Assembly (NCBI GenBank): GCA_009809945.1
Contig: WTPW01000302.1
Location: 260,170 to 324,169, forward strand
DNA length: 64,000 nt
Source: Gigaspora margarita
Lineage: Eukaryota > Glomeromycota > Glomeromycetes > Diversisporales > Gigasporaceae
Direction of reading: 5' to 3'
The position numbers and the translations under genes were made by a program. Each line of letters starts with the position of its first letter. Positions within the stretch are counted from its first letter, which is position 1. Below, piece by piece: positions 32,136 through 42,829 of this stretch. Below the pieces are notes generated by a model. That model did no database searches. It was not told where the DNA came from and was given only the letters and a program-made list of their open reading frames with translations.

Positions 32136-33429
32136 AAAAATTAGAGTACATTTATTCTTCACCTGGGTAAGATTTGATATTTCTTACCACATTATGCTAT
32201 CTCAAAATTTTACTCAGGTAACTCTGTTTCATTTTTAACAAAAAATGCTTTTCTCACAATTATATTTTAAATTTAACCCTAACTCTAATACTAATTCTAA
32301 TCCTAACTCTAACCCTAACCATAATAACTTCTTTTTATTTTATGAAAAGGGGGTGAATAATTTACCTGGATGATGAATAAATTATTTCTAAAAATAATTC
32401 AAAAATTTATAAAATTTTAGTGTATATATAACTTTACTTAATATACAACAGGACCAGTGATTTTCTGTGGTGACAAAATCAAAATTATGTGGTGACAAAA
32501 TTTAAATTATGTGATGTAATGTGAACTACATTTGCAAATTATTTGTGATTATGTGTTATACTTGGCCAAATTATGTGCAATTCTGTGGCATACTTATGAA
32601 ATTATATGTGATTCTGCTAAAATTTGGTAGAACTTCTGGACTCTGTTTCAAAAAAGTTTTTCATGACCTTGCTCGTAATTTGAGTTATACAAATTCTATA
32701 TCAGGAGATACTAGATTTGTTAGATTTTATCTATCAATTTGTTAATAAATTGGAAAATTATGAGACGATTCTTATAAATTGGCATATTATGTGCTATTCT
32801 GCAGTAATAAACACCAAATTATATGATATAGGCGTATTTATATAAATTCTTAGTATTATGTAAAACACATAAAATCACTAGCTCTGATATGCAGCAATTG
32901 ATTTACTTATAAAAAATAAATTTTATATATAGCAAGAATTAAAGATTAGTTAAATTTTTATTTTAAAGAATTTCTTATTATACACTAGTATGTACTAATA
33001 ATTTTTAATAAATTTACATGATTAGATAAAATACATAGCTTCATTATTTTATCAGTAATAAATAGAGATTGGGACCAGTTTTCTTATACAATCTAGATTA
33101 AATATTTCACCCAAAATCAAATCCAGTTTTATAGCTATTATTATAATTTTTAAAATACTTGATAAAAAATTTTTGGCTGATTTAGTTAAGTTTGTAATTT
33201 TAGTATAATAGATCAATAAAATTGCAAATTGTATATATGTATATATGTATATACAATACTCATTGTAAGTATCGATACCCAGAGGATTTGAAGCAATTTG
33301 AAATTTTTTCTAGCAGAAGAATAGTATAAAAACTAATTATCCATACTTTTGCAGATGATAAAACATCCATATTGGGCACCTATAACAAAAATTGCTATAC
33401 TCATCATAAATATATATTATAGCCCACAT
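32136..33429. other. AT-rich stretch with CCCTAA-like strings
   Basis: 32277-32330 holds CCCTAACTCTAA-type repeats; similar strings elsewhere lie inside miniature elements, so I do not read this as a telomere. 32460-32870 repeats ATTATGTGNNATTCTG phrases about eight times, partly mirrored in a small ORF. No gene is seen. Confidence 0.5.
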
Positions 33430-34160
33430 TTTTATTAAAAATTAATATAGATTTTCTGATAATAATGCAGTCAATCTCAATATTTAAGGGATATTTTGAC
33501 TTTAATGATCTTGTAAAATTCAAAAGAGGCCTCAAACATTGATATGGGTTAGATTAGGACCCCAAAATATACATAAATAGGTTAGGTTAATTATAAAATT
33601 TCTAAAACTAGAAAGATCTACAGAAAAAACCTCAAAAATAAGCAAAAATTACTAAAAATAAAAAAGATCTGTATAAAAATCCCTAAAAATAAGCAAACTA
33701 ATACCTGACCTATCTATGTATATTTCAGGGTCCTGTTAGATTGGTTTCAAAATAACATAACTAAAAATTTAAGAAAAAATTAAATAATTATTTGATTTTG
33801 ACAAAATTTAAACAAAAATATTTTGAAATGATGCGATCAATTTTACTGTTTAAAACTTTTTTGAATTTTACATGCATGTAGAATTCAAAAAAGCCTTTAA
33901 ACATTAAATTTATCACATAGTTGTCAAAATATATGCATTTAAGTTTTTTAAAAAATTTTATTTTTCACCTTCTCAATACCAATAATTAACTAAATTTTAA
34001 ATAAAAATATCTTAGCATTGAAATAATCAATTTTAATGCTTGATGGCTCTTTTTAATTCTAGATATATATAGAATTAAAAAGAGCTAGCAAATATTAAAA
34101 TTGATCATATCAATGTAAAGATATTTTTATTTATAAATTAGGGTAATAATCATATATAAA
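33430..34160. repeat. Cluster of three related ~110-bp palindromes
   Basis: Palindromes centre near 33873 (arms TTTTTTGAATTTTACATG) and 34064 (arms GCTCTTTTTAATTCTA). A third, half-preserved relative at 33475-33540 (GGATATTTTGACTTTAATGA) is cut by the miniature element at 33557. All share ATCAATTTTAxTGxTT-type arms. Confidence 0.65.
33557..33733. mobile_element. GGACCCC-type MITE, copy 1 (177 bp)
   Basis: The left end GGACCCCAAAATATACATAA and the right end (in complement) GGACCCTGAAATATACATAG, with TA at 33555-33556. It is nearly the same length as its sister at 53442-53619 and shares the interior AGATCTACAGAAAAAACCTC. Confidence 0.85.
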
Positions 34161-34425
34161 AACGTATAAACTTTATGATCATGTGATATCCTAATATAGA
34201 GATTTATCAGTTACAAAAAAGATATGGATAATCTATATTTGTGATGCTCTTTATGCACTGAAAGTTTTAAGGCATTAAAATTAACTCTAGAAAGTTATTG
34301 GGGATCAGATACTTATGGTAAGCACTGTATATATATAACTTTTACATAAAATAATGCAATAGTATAAAAGTTTTGTCACTATTACTAGACTTTATATGCC
34401 AGCTCTATGAAAGTTTTAGCAAATA
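34161..34425. other. AT-rich stretch, nothing recognised
   Basis: No gene or clear repeat. Confidence 0.5.
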
Positions 34426-34766
34426 CAGTCAATTCTCCATAAATGCAACATGTACAGACAAGTTTACAATATGCATTTAGGGAGGGATTGCATTTAGGGA
34501 GAACCAATTAAATTGTAGCTTTAAAAATTAGATTATCAAGTTTGTGTAACTTCTACTAAAACTGTATAACCTATCTTAAATACTACAATTTGATTGGCTA
34601 CGTGCATTTAGAGAAGTAGCCTAATACAAAAAATTATTTGAAAGAACGTGCATTTACAGAATATAGAACGTGTATTTAGCACTAATAATTTCTTACAGAC
34701 AAGACAAAAACATGCATTTAGAGAGGTATTGCATTTATGGAGGTTGAATTTATGGAGATCTGACTG
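34426..34766. mobile_element. CAGTCA-type MITE (341 bp), intact copy
   Basis: Ends CAGTCAATTCTCCATAAATG and (complement) CAGTCAGATCTCCATAAATT, with TA on both sides (34424-34425, 34767-34768). GCATTTAGAGA-like strings repeat inside in both orientations. The same 342-bp element, inverted, carries the hAT insertion at 47.2 kb. TIRs starting CAGT(C/T)A(A/G)ACC are usual for pogo/Tigger-type elements. Confidence 0.85.
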
Positions 34767-35175
34767 TATTATTTATATAACAAAAATTATATGTAATTTT
34801 GGCTTTAGAAATATATACAAATTTATAAAAACTTTCCAACTCTATATATGAAAGACATACTATATACTTCTGAAATTAAGCACTTTTTTATTATATGGAT
34901 AATATTATATTAATGATGCAAACTGGTTTTAACTAGTTTTTAGCCTAGTAACTATTTAAAGAAGTGCTTAATGTCAAGTAAATATATAATGTGCGGGTGC
35001 TTATTTAGGAGAGTGCTTAATTTTGGAAGTATATAGTATATGTGCTTAGTGCCACAAAAAGAGGCAAATTGTTAGTTTTTTAACAATTTTTATACAAATC
35101 AATTTAAAATAAATTCTAAAAAATTTTTACTTAAAACACAAAAACTTATATAAATAAAATTTTGTAGTATAGCTC
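34767..35175. other. AT-rich stretch with inverted AAGCACTTT/AAGTGCTTAA
   Basis: TACTTCTGAAATTAAGCACT (34866) is inverted against GTGCTTAATTTTGGAAGTAT (35011), so 34858-35040 is probably another small TIR element (about 175 bp). No gene. Confidence 0.55.
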
Positions 35176-35640
35176 TTTTTTTTTGGGTTTCAAAGTACCT
35201 GCTTGGGCTAGAATTTTATTTAGTTTACTTATTAGAAATTATACTTGGACACAAGAGTACAACTATCAACATGTACACTTTTGGTATCTAATTTAAGAGA
35301 TCTGCTCTAAGGTTTTATACTAGCTGCTATACCTGCAACCCAATATAGAAATTGCCTATTTAAACTCTTTGATCTTCTGCTCCTTGATTAATCTCAACTG
35401 CTTTATCAGGTTTTTGTATTATATATACAGTTAGTTTAAATTTCTTGATTCTTTTATTATAGCCCCTAGGACTGCTTTATTTTTACAGAAAACTTTGTAG
35501 AGTAGTACCTGTCCTACCAGGTTACAAATACTCACTTTTGTAACTTGTGCCATAATGTTAACCAATACTTGCAGTTAAGGGTACTTTTGAACTGCTTTTA
35601 CAAGTTTGATCTAACTCTAGCACTAGTGTACCTAGGTCGA
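35176..35640 (-). mobile_element. Old, truncated copy of the long SINE
   Basis: The order of phrases is the same as in 11600-12125: TTTCAAAGTACCTGCTTGGG, CACTTTTGGTATCTAATTTA, CTAGCTGCTATACCTGCAAC, GAATTGCCTATTTAAA-like, TAGAGTAGTACCTGTCCTAC. It is much more diverged and AT-enriched, and the tRNA-like head is absent, as for a 5'-truncated insertion. A T-run at 35176-35184 is the tail. Confidence 0.7.
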
Positions 35641-36520
35641 GTTCAGGTTCAGTCTGGTCTGGAATCAGGTCTGGAATTGAACTGAACTCAGACTCTAAAT
35701 TTTACTTATTTTAGACTTTATACCAGACTCAAATTCAATTGTGAGTTCAGTTTGGATCTTGTTCAAAGACTATGGACTGGTTCAAGTTCAAATATATATA
35801 TATATATTGGTGCTAAAAGTATAGCAGAAGATTGTTTTTATTAGCTAATATTAGAATAAATATGATTGGCAATAATCTTTTTATAAAGTACTTTTAATAG
35901 TAAAAATTGTTATATTATATTAAATATATTTTGTATTACAAAATATAACAACTTGAGTTGTTGGTAGTTTATTTTTAAACATATTATTTTTTAAACTAAG
36001 ATGCAATAAGATGCAGCAGTTCTAAAAACTAGATAAAAGATAAATATTTTAAAAAGTCAGAAAGTAGTTCAGCAGTCTAAACAATTAGTAAAAGTTTTTG
36101 TTTAATTAGATTTGTTTTTTTTACAAGCAAAAAGTATTGTTTTTGAATTATTATATTGAACTATTTTGGACTGTATTTTAATATTTTTTATTATATTTAT
36201 ATAGGTTATAATTATGATATTTATTATACAATAATTAATAGTAATAGCAGAATTTAGAAATGGTTGTATATTTATTATTTAGTAGACATTTATATATTTA
36301 CTCTAAAAAATTGATAAAAACCTTGTAAAATTTAAATTAAAGCTATGAATTATGGATTGTAAAATTATAATATATGTTATTAAAGAGTATTGATTAATTT
36401 TTTAAAAGTTTGTGAGTAATAAAGCTTTTATTCAAAATAAGCTGGTACTTTATTCAGGATATAACTAATATTTTTCCAAAGTAATTTAACTATCAATCAA
36501 AATGAACTTCTGCTATGCTA
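35641..36520. other. TCTGG/GGTTCAG-rich patch, then AT-rich DNA
   Basis: 35640-35790 has repeated GGTTCAGTCTGG, TCTGGAATCAGG and inverted TGAACTCAGACTC strings, like the subterminal region of a hAT-type element. The rest has no feature. Confidence 0.45.
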
Positions 36521-38147
36521 GTGCTGAACAAGTTTATTTGGTGCATTAATTAGAATTAACTAGTAAAATTTTATAAATTTTAGGAGAATTTACAATTAAG
36601 GGCCCAAAAATGCAAAATAATTACAAATAAGGCCTAAAATAAAAATAATTACAGATAGAGGCCTGATATTTGAAAATTATTACAAATAAGGGCCCAAAAT
36701 AATAATTTTGTGCTTAAAGATCCTAAAATTAATAAGTAAACCTACTTTGGCTTCTAATTGAAAGTTGTAGAGCTCATTTTTTTGATTCTAATGGTAGTTA
36801 AATCATCAAAATCGGGCCCAATAGATCCCAAGATACTTGGTATTAAAGAAGAGAACATAAAGATCAGCAAATTCACTGTTATACAAAGCACTATAAAAAT
36901 GCTGTCAAGTGAAATATCGTGATTTGTGCAAATTTTATTATCACAATTGACTTTGGACTCTTAAGTAAACTTGTTCTCTGGCTCAAAAAAGGCTAGTTTT
37001 TTAAAATGTATTTTTATTATTTTTTTTAATAAAATTTTTTACTATAATAAAAAAACTTTTAAAACATATTTAAGTGGTAATCCGCAGTTAAAGGGTCAAA
37101 ATTTCATAGTACAAATCAGCAGAGTTTTACTAATTGCCTTATATGGAAGTAGAATGCCGTACATTTCTGATCATAATAAAAATTCCTATAGTAAACAATC
37201 AACAAATACTCATATCGTGTCATATACTAACGCGATTTGAATGATTTAACTATCATTAGAATTAGAAAAGTTGGTTCTGCAAAGTTTAATTAGAAATTAC
37301 AAAAGGTTTGCTTAGTAAAAAAATACTTTTATATGTAGAAAAGCCCATTCACACACTATAGAAATTTACTATTAAATTCTGCCGTAATTGATTATAAAAT
37401 GATCATCATTTTTACCCTTTATCTGCGATTTACCACTTAAATAAAGTTAGAAAAAAGTTCTCAAATAAAAAATTGTGATTTATACAGAATTTAATTGTTA
37501 CAATTGGTCTTGGGCTCTTAAGTAAAGTTGTTCTTTGACTCAAAAAAATGCTAGTTTCTTACCATATTGTCACGAAATAATGCGCAGGGGTGAAATTACA
37601 AATTTCGGCCTAAATTAAGCTTAATTCAGGCCAAACCTCTAAATAACGCCCATGCCCGTTATTTCGCAAAAATATGGTAAGATGTGTTTTATTACTTTTT
37701 TAGTAAAATTTTTGCTATTATAAAAAAACCTTTCAAAACATATGTAAAGAAAAATAAATAGTTTGTGCAATAGTGAATTAGCTATCTTTATGTTCTTCCA
37801 AGTATCTTGGGATCTACTGGGCCGATTTTGATGACTTAACTACCATTAGAATCAGGAAAATGAGCTCTACAACTTCCAATTAGGAGCCAAAAAAGGTTTA
37901 CTTATTAATTTTAGGATCTTTAAGTACAAAATTATTATTTAGGGCCCTTATTTGTAATAATTTTTAAATATCAGGCCTCTATCTGTAATTATTTTTATTT
38001 TGGGCCTCTATTTGTAATTATTTTGCATTTTTGGGCCCTTATTTGTAAATTCTCTAGAATTTAGTTAATTAAATTTTATAAATCTTATAATTCACAAATT
38101 TTTATTAATTAATTCTAACTTTATGCACTAAATAAACTTATTCAGTA
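36521..38147. mobile_element. Foldback-type element with ~350-bp arms (1.6 kb)
   Basis: Left arm 36521-36880 and right arm 37775-38147 are inverted, for example GAACAAGTTTATTTGGTGCA against its counterpart near 38122-38142, and three AATTACAAATAAGGCC-type steps in each arm. Inside, a segment of about 150 bp is present twice in direct orientation (around 36930-37075 and 37480-37750, both with GGCTCTTAAGTAAA-like and CTCAAAAAAGGCTAGTTT). No transposase is visible; the 36971-37240 ORF has no motif. Confidence 0.75.
37562..37677. mobile_element. 116-bp GCGC-type MITE nested in the foldback element
   Basis: TIRs CCATATTGTCACGAAATAA and (complement) CCATATTTTTGCGAAATAAC, flanked by TA (37560-37561, 37678-37679). 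The centre GGCCTAAATTAAGCTTAATT is palindromic. The other internal copy of the host segment (about 36995) lacks it, which gives an empty site. Confidence 0.9.
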
Positions 38148-38223
38148 TAAAGAGTTTCAAACTAAAAGTTAATTCTGAATTCTAGTATATTTATACAAAA
38201 ATAATTTTTGTCAAAATAAACCA

Positions 38224-41200
38224 ATGGACCAATGGAACAATGGATCAATGGATTATGGTATTGGTCCATTTAGGTCCATTGGCAAATTTATTTTTAATGG
38301 ACATAGTCCATTGCCAACCCTGCCTTCACCCATCAATGATGAAGAGATGAACATTGATGAACCTTTAGAAGAATCATTGCCTTTTGATATATATCAACCA
38401 TTCGATGATGATAAAATTATGATAATTCAGAAAGAAGAATCTGATGATGCTTCTTCCTCAAGTAATTTTTCAAGTAATTCTGCAAGTGATTCCTCGCAAA
38501 CTAGTCATGAACCTGTTAATTTTATTCTACCAGAAATCAATCCTGAAGTTTTTGATCAACCATTTACTTTAAAGAATAATTTGAATAATTGGATCATCTT
38601 ATGGATAATGAAATATTCGCAATGTTTCAATATATCTGAAATTGGTACAGAAACATTAATTAAATTTTTTCGCATTATACTTGTACATTTCAAATGAATG
38701 AAGCTGATAAGTTTCCTACTTCTATAACTACAGCAAAATCATCTTTAGGTATCTTAACTAAATATAAATAATGTGTTGCATGCCCAAAATATCATAAACT
38801 TTATGACCTATTAGAAATCAAAAATTATTTAGAGGGTAATCGACCAGTATGCAAAATGTGTACATATGTAGAATATCCTAATCATAGATCAGAATCACGA
38901 CAATCGGCATGTAATGAACCATTAGCAGAGATAATAAAAACAAATAAAGAAACTTTATTACGAGCATTAAAGCTTTACCCAGTTGGAAGTATTAAACAAC
39001 AACTTTATATGATGTATTATCAACCAGGCTTTGAGGAGTTGTTACAAGATTCTAGAAATAGAAATGTCCAAATAGAATTTTCTCAGACATATATGAGGGC
39101 AATATCTGAAAAAATTTTCTATAAATCCTAATGATCTGACACCATTTTTTACAAATGATACACTTGATAGCCAAATCAGCTTAGCTATAAATATCAACTA
39201 GTTTCAACCATTCGAGTATACAATTCATAGCACTGGAATAATTTATGGAGTTTTAAGTAATTTACCATGTGAAGAACAGTTCAAACCAAACAATATTTTA
39301 ACATTAGATATTATTCCTGGTTCAAATGAGCCTAGTAAACATCAGATAAATCATTATCTTGCTCCAATCATTGACAAGTTAATTGAATTTTCTTCTAGTA
39401 TAGAATTACTATTAACATTTGAATATAAAGAAGGATGCAAGATATATACAGTACTTATTTTATCAGCTAATGATGTTCCTGCTGCAAGAAAAATTTGTGG
39501 TCATGCAAGTTATTTAGTAAAATGCCATCATCGTCCAAACTATTCAAAATATGACTGTGAAACCAAAAGAAACCACTATGGTGGTTTTGAAAATATGGAT
39601 GAATAGTTCAAACTAGTAGATATTTCACAATATTTTAGTGCAGCAAATCAATAGTTACTTTGTACAAATAAACAAGAATGTAATAAGCATGTTTCAGAAA
39701 TGGGAGTAAGATGGTCAGAACTATATCAGCTAAATTATTTTGATCCAGTTAAATTTATGGTAGTTAATCCAATACATTGCCTATTTTTAGGTATTGGCAA
39801 GTGGATAATGAAGCAGTGCTTATTAGATCATAATAAACTTACCAAAAAACAACTTTTAATAATTGAAAAACGTATGTCAAACATTAAAATTCTATCAGAT
39901 ATAGGTCGTATTCCATCAAAAGTCGCGTGTAGAGCAGAAGAGTTTAGTCAATTTACTGCAGATTAGTAGAGAATATTTTATCAAGTGTATGCTATACTAT
40001 GCATATGGGATTTGCTAGCACATGAAGATAAAGATATTATTTTTAATTTTGTCTGTGCTAGGGTCCAGAGAAAAAAGCCTGAAATAACCTGAAATTTTTG
40101 AAGGCTATGAAATCAATGTTATACAATTGGTACTTAAACCGATGTTAGTATATATAATTAGTATGATAAATTCACTTTCAACAAGTAGGATACATTTGTA
40201 TTTCTCATGAGTCTGCTGCCAGTAGCAAGCCTTCAAAGTCAGGTGAGTCAGGCCTAGGCCCAGCCCAACCCGGCCATTTCATCTAACTTTGAAGGCTTGC
40301 TACTGGTAGCAGGCACGTAACAGATACAAATGCAGCCCATTTGGTGAAAGTGAGTTTATTATACTAATTATATATACTAATTTCAGCTTAAGCACCATTT
40401 TTGTAATATTGTTTTTATAGGCTTCAAAAATTCAAAAATAAACTGGGCTTTTTTTTCTGGTCCCTAGTCTGTGCATGCAATTCATTAGTAAGCTGAATAG
40501 TCAGGCAAAGTGACCTAGATGAAGCACATAATCAGCTAATAAACATGGCACAGTTAATTTAACAAAATTATGGCCTACACCTAATAACATCCAATATTCA
40601 TTTGTCGCTTCACATTAATCCATTATATGCTTATTGGTACTATTCTTTTAAAAGGATAAATGGTTTGTTAGGATCTTATCCGACTAGTAATCAGTTAATT
40701 GAACCTAAACTTATGTGCATTTTAATAAAAAATGCGCAAGTAGAATATAGAATAAATTCTGTCAATAGTGATGAAACTGAATTACTATTTGGCCGAATTC
40801 TTCTACTTTTAGATAAAAAAGTGCATAGAAGTTTAAAGATGACAGAAAATTTTGAAAGTGAGAATTTAATAGCATATCTGGATATGGCAAATAAAATAAC
40901 TATTGGTAGTGATATTATGGAAACAGAAAGGTACCCTGGAGAAATGCTTAGACCGATAAATGAGAATGTAAATCTTCCTGATAATGATTATCAAATTTTA
41001 GAAGAATATTATTCTACACTATATGATTTCGATTTAGATGATATGATGGCACCATCAATCGATCGAGTAATTATCCAATTTGGAAGATTAAAAATAGAAG
41101 CAGAAATATATGGATCAAAGAATGCCATTAGATATAGAAGCCAATCATATATTAGAGCAAAGTTCCTTGCTTATTGTGACAATTCTCAAGATATATATCC

Positions 41201-41400
41201 TGGACAAATACAATACTTTTTTCAATATAAATTTAATAATGAAACATACTATCTAGCTTATGTCCAATAGTATATGCCACATTCTTCAAAAAGATTTTAC
41301 TTATCATTACAAGCGAATAATGATAAATGTTGTGATATAAAAATTTGGCAAAAAAATTTTATAAAGAAGCAAGAGATTGTATACTCCTCATATAGAGGAT
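38224..41400 (+). pseudogene. Tnp2-like (CACTA/Plavaka-type) transposase relic, copy 1
   Basis: Broken into several frames, but the order is that of a Tnp2-like transposase: acidic N-terminal part (DEEMNIDEPLEESLPFDIYQ), a Cys pair region (VCKMCTYVEYPNHRS), NLPCEEQFKPNNILTLDIIP, NHYLAPIIDKLIEF, NDVPAARKICGHASYLVKCH, GGFENMDE, FMVVNPIHCLFLGIGKWIMK, IGRIPSKVACRAEEFSQFTA, then after an inserted miniature SLHINPLYAYWYYSFKRING and a 222-residue C-terminal segment (40602-41270). Stops and frame changes are numerous (for example TAA at 38769, TAG at 39604 and 39964). The N-terminal zinc-binding part seen in copy 2 is missing, so it is 5'-truncated near 38330; the ATGGACCAATGG repeats just upstream belong to something else. 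The superfamily assignment is from memory of motif style. Confidence 0.65.
40051..40474. mobile_element. hAT-type foldback MITE (408 bp) with perfect 8-bp TSD
   Basis: Element 40059-40466: ends TAGGGTCCAGAGAAAAAAGC and (complement) TAGGGACCAGAAAAAAAAGC, with arms extending about 180 bp to a GC-rich centre (GGCCTAGGCCCAGCCC). Exact GTCTGTGC duplications lie at 40051-40058 and 40467-40474. The protein frame of the host transposase resumes across it (NFVCACNSLVS), so the insertion is younger than the coding sequence. Confidence 0.92.
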
Positions 41401-41653
41401 ATTAGGACGATTTATCCCTTCTTTGTATAAATTCAATCTGGTAATAATCAACAAAAAATATTAGAGTAATTCCTACAAATAAACGATTTAATATATAATT
41501 AGACCAATAGTTTATTGATTAATATATAATTAATATCATTAATAAATATTTGTATGTATAAAAATATATTATCAAAATAATTTATAGTTATTGCATGAGT
41601 ATGAGTAAATAACTGAAATACTTGTTATTTTTATAAACTGGTTGATTAATAAA

Positions 41654-42465
41654 ATCAGTAAAATATCTTCTATTAATGCATATAATCAGAAATATACCAG
41701 AAAATGAAAATAGAAAAATAAATCAATCAACGAAATATCAGCTTAAATTTAGTTTAAAAAAAAATAAAAGAATAGAATCTGTCAAATATCATCGCGTAAT
41801 ATATAAAATAATAAACCTATCAGTATATATCAAAATGTATCTTAATGTATTAGCTAATTTAAAGATTAAATAGAGATAATTAATAGAATCAGTAAAATAT
41901 CTTTTATTAATGTATATAATCAGAAATATATCAGAAAACAAAAATAGAAAAATAAATCAATCAACGAAATATCGGCTTAAATTTAATAAATGAATAGAAT
42001 CTGTCAAAATCATCGCATAATATATAAAATAATAAATCTATCAGTATATATCAAAATGTATCTTAATGTATCAGCTAAATTAAAGATTAAATAGATATAA
42101 TCAATAGAATCAGTAAAATATCTTTTATTAATATATATAATCAGAAATATATCAGAAAACAAAAATAGAAAAATAAATCAATTAACAAAATATTGGCTTA
42201 AATTTAGTTTAAAAAAATAAATTAATAGAATCTGTCATATATTATCGCATAATATATAAATAATAAACCTATTAGTATATATTATAATGTATCAGCGAAA
42301 TTAAAGATTAAATATAGATAATCAATAGAATTAGTAAAATATCTTCTATTAATGTATATAATCAGAAGTATATCAGAAAATGAAAATAGAAAAATAAATC
42401 AATCAACAAAATATCGGCTTAAATTTAGTTTAAAAAAATAAATTAATAGAATTAGGAATATATTA
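41654..42465. repeat. Tandem array, about 3.6 units of ~225 bp
   Basis: Units start ATCAGTAAAATATCTTCTAT at 41654, 41888, 42109 and 42330. Each contains AATCAGAAATATATCAGAAA, AATAAATCAATCAACGAAAT, AGAATCTGTCAAATAT and ATGTATCAGCTAA. It lies between two Tnp2-like relics, where CACTA-type elements usually keep subterminal repeats. The 41676-41873 ORF is only the array. Confidence 0.85.
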
Positions 42466-42829
42466 TTAAGGAGTATATAATATCATTATTTTATCATTAT
42501 ATATCAACGTAAAATAATAAAATATCAGCCTAATCTGGATTTATAATTAACAGCAGTGTTATATCTTCTAATAATGTATCTATTTATTAGAATATTAGTT
42601 TATATCATAAAGTGATATTTAGTTGTTATATTAACTTTAATAAAATTGACCTTTTTTTGGTTTATATTTTAAAAAATTAATATGCCAACAAGATATTGGA
42701 TGGCAGATATTTATATGATTATATTAATTAGTGAAATATCTTTTACCTGATTTATGATGTTTGTTTTGTTACATATCACCTATAATCTTCTTTATATCAG
42801 CCTATCATATTAAAAAAATTTGACCAGTG
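42466..42829. other. AT-rich spacer with further ATATCAG strings
   Basis: Probably the end of the reverse-oriented Tnp2-like element. No termini (CACTA or other) could be fixed. Confidence 0.45.

Noticed and set aside
32277-32330. CCCTAA-like run that might mark a telomere
   Set aside because: The repeats are degenerate and short, and the same strings occur inside miniature elements elsewhere in the window.
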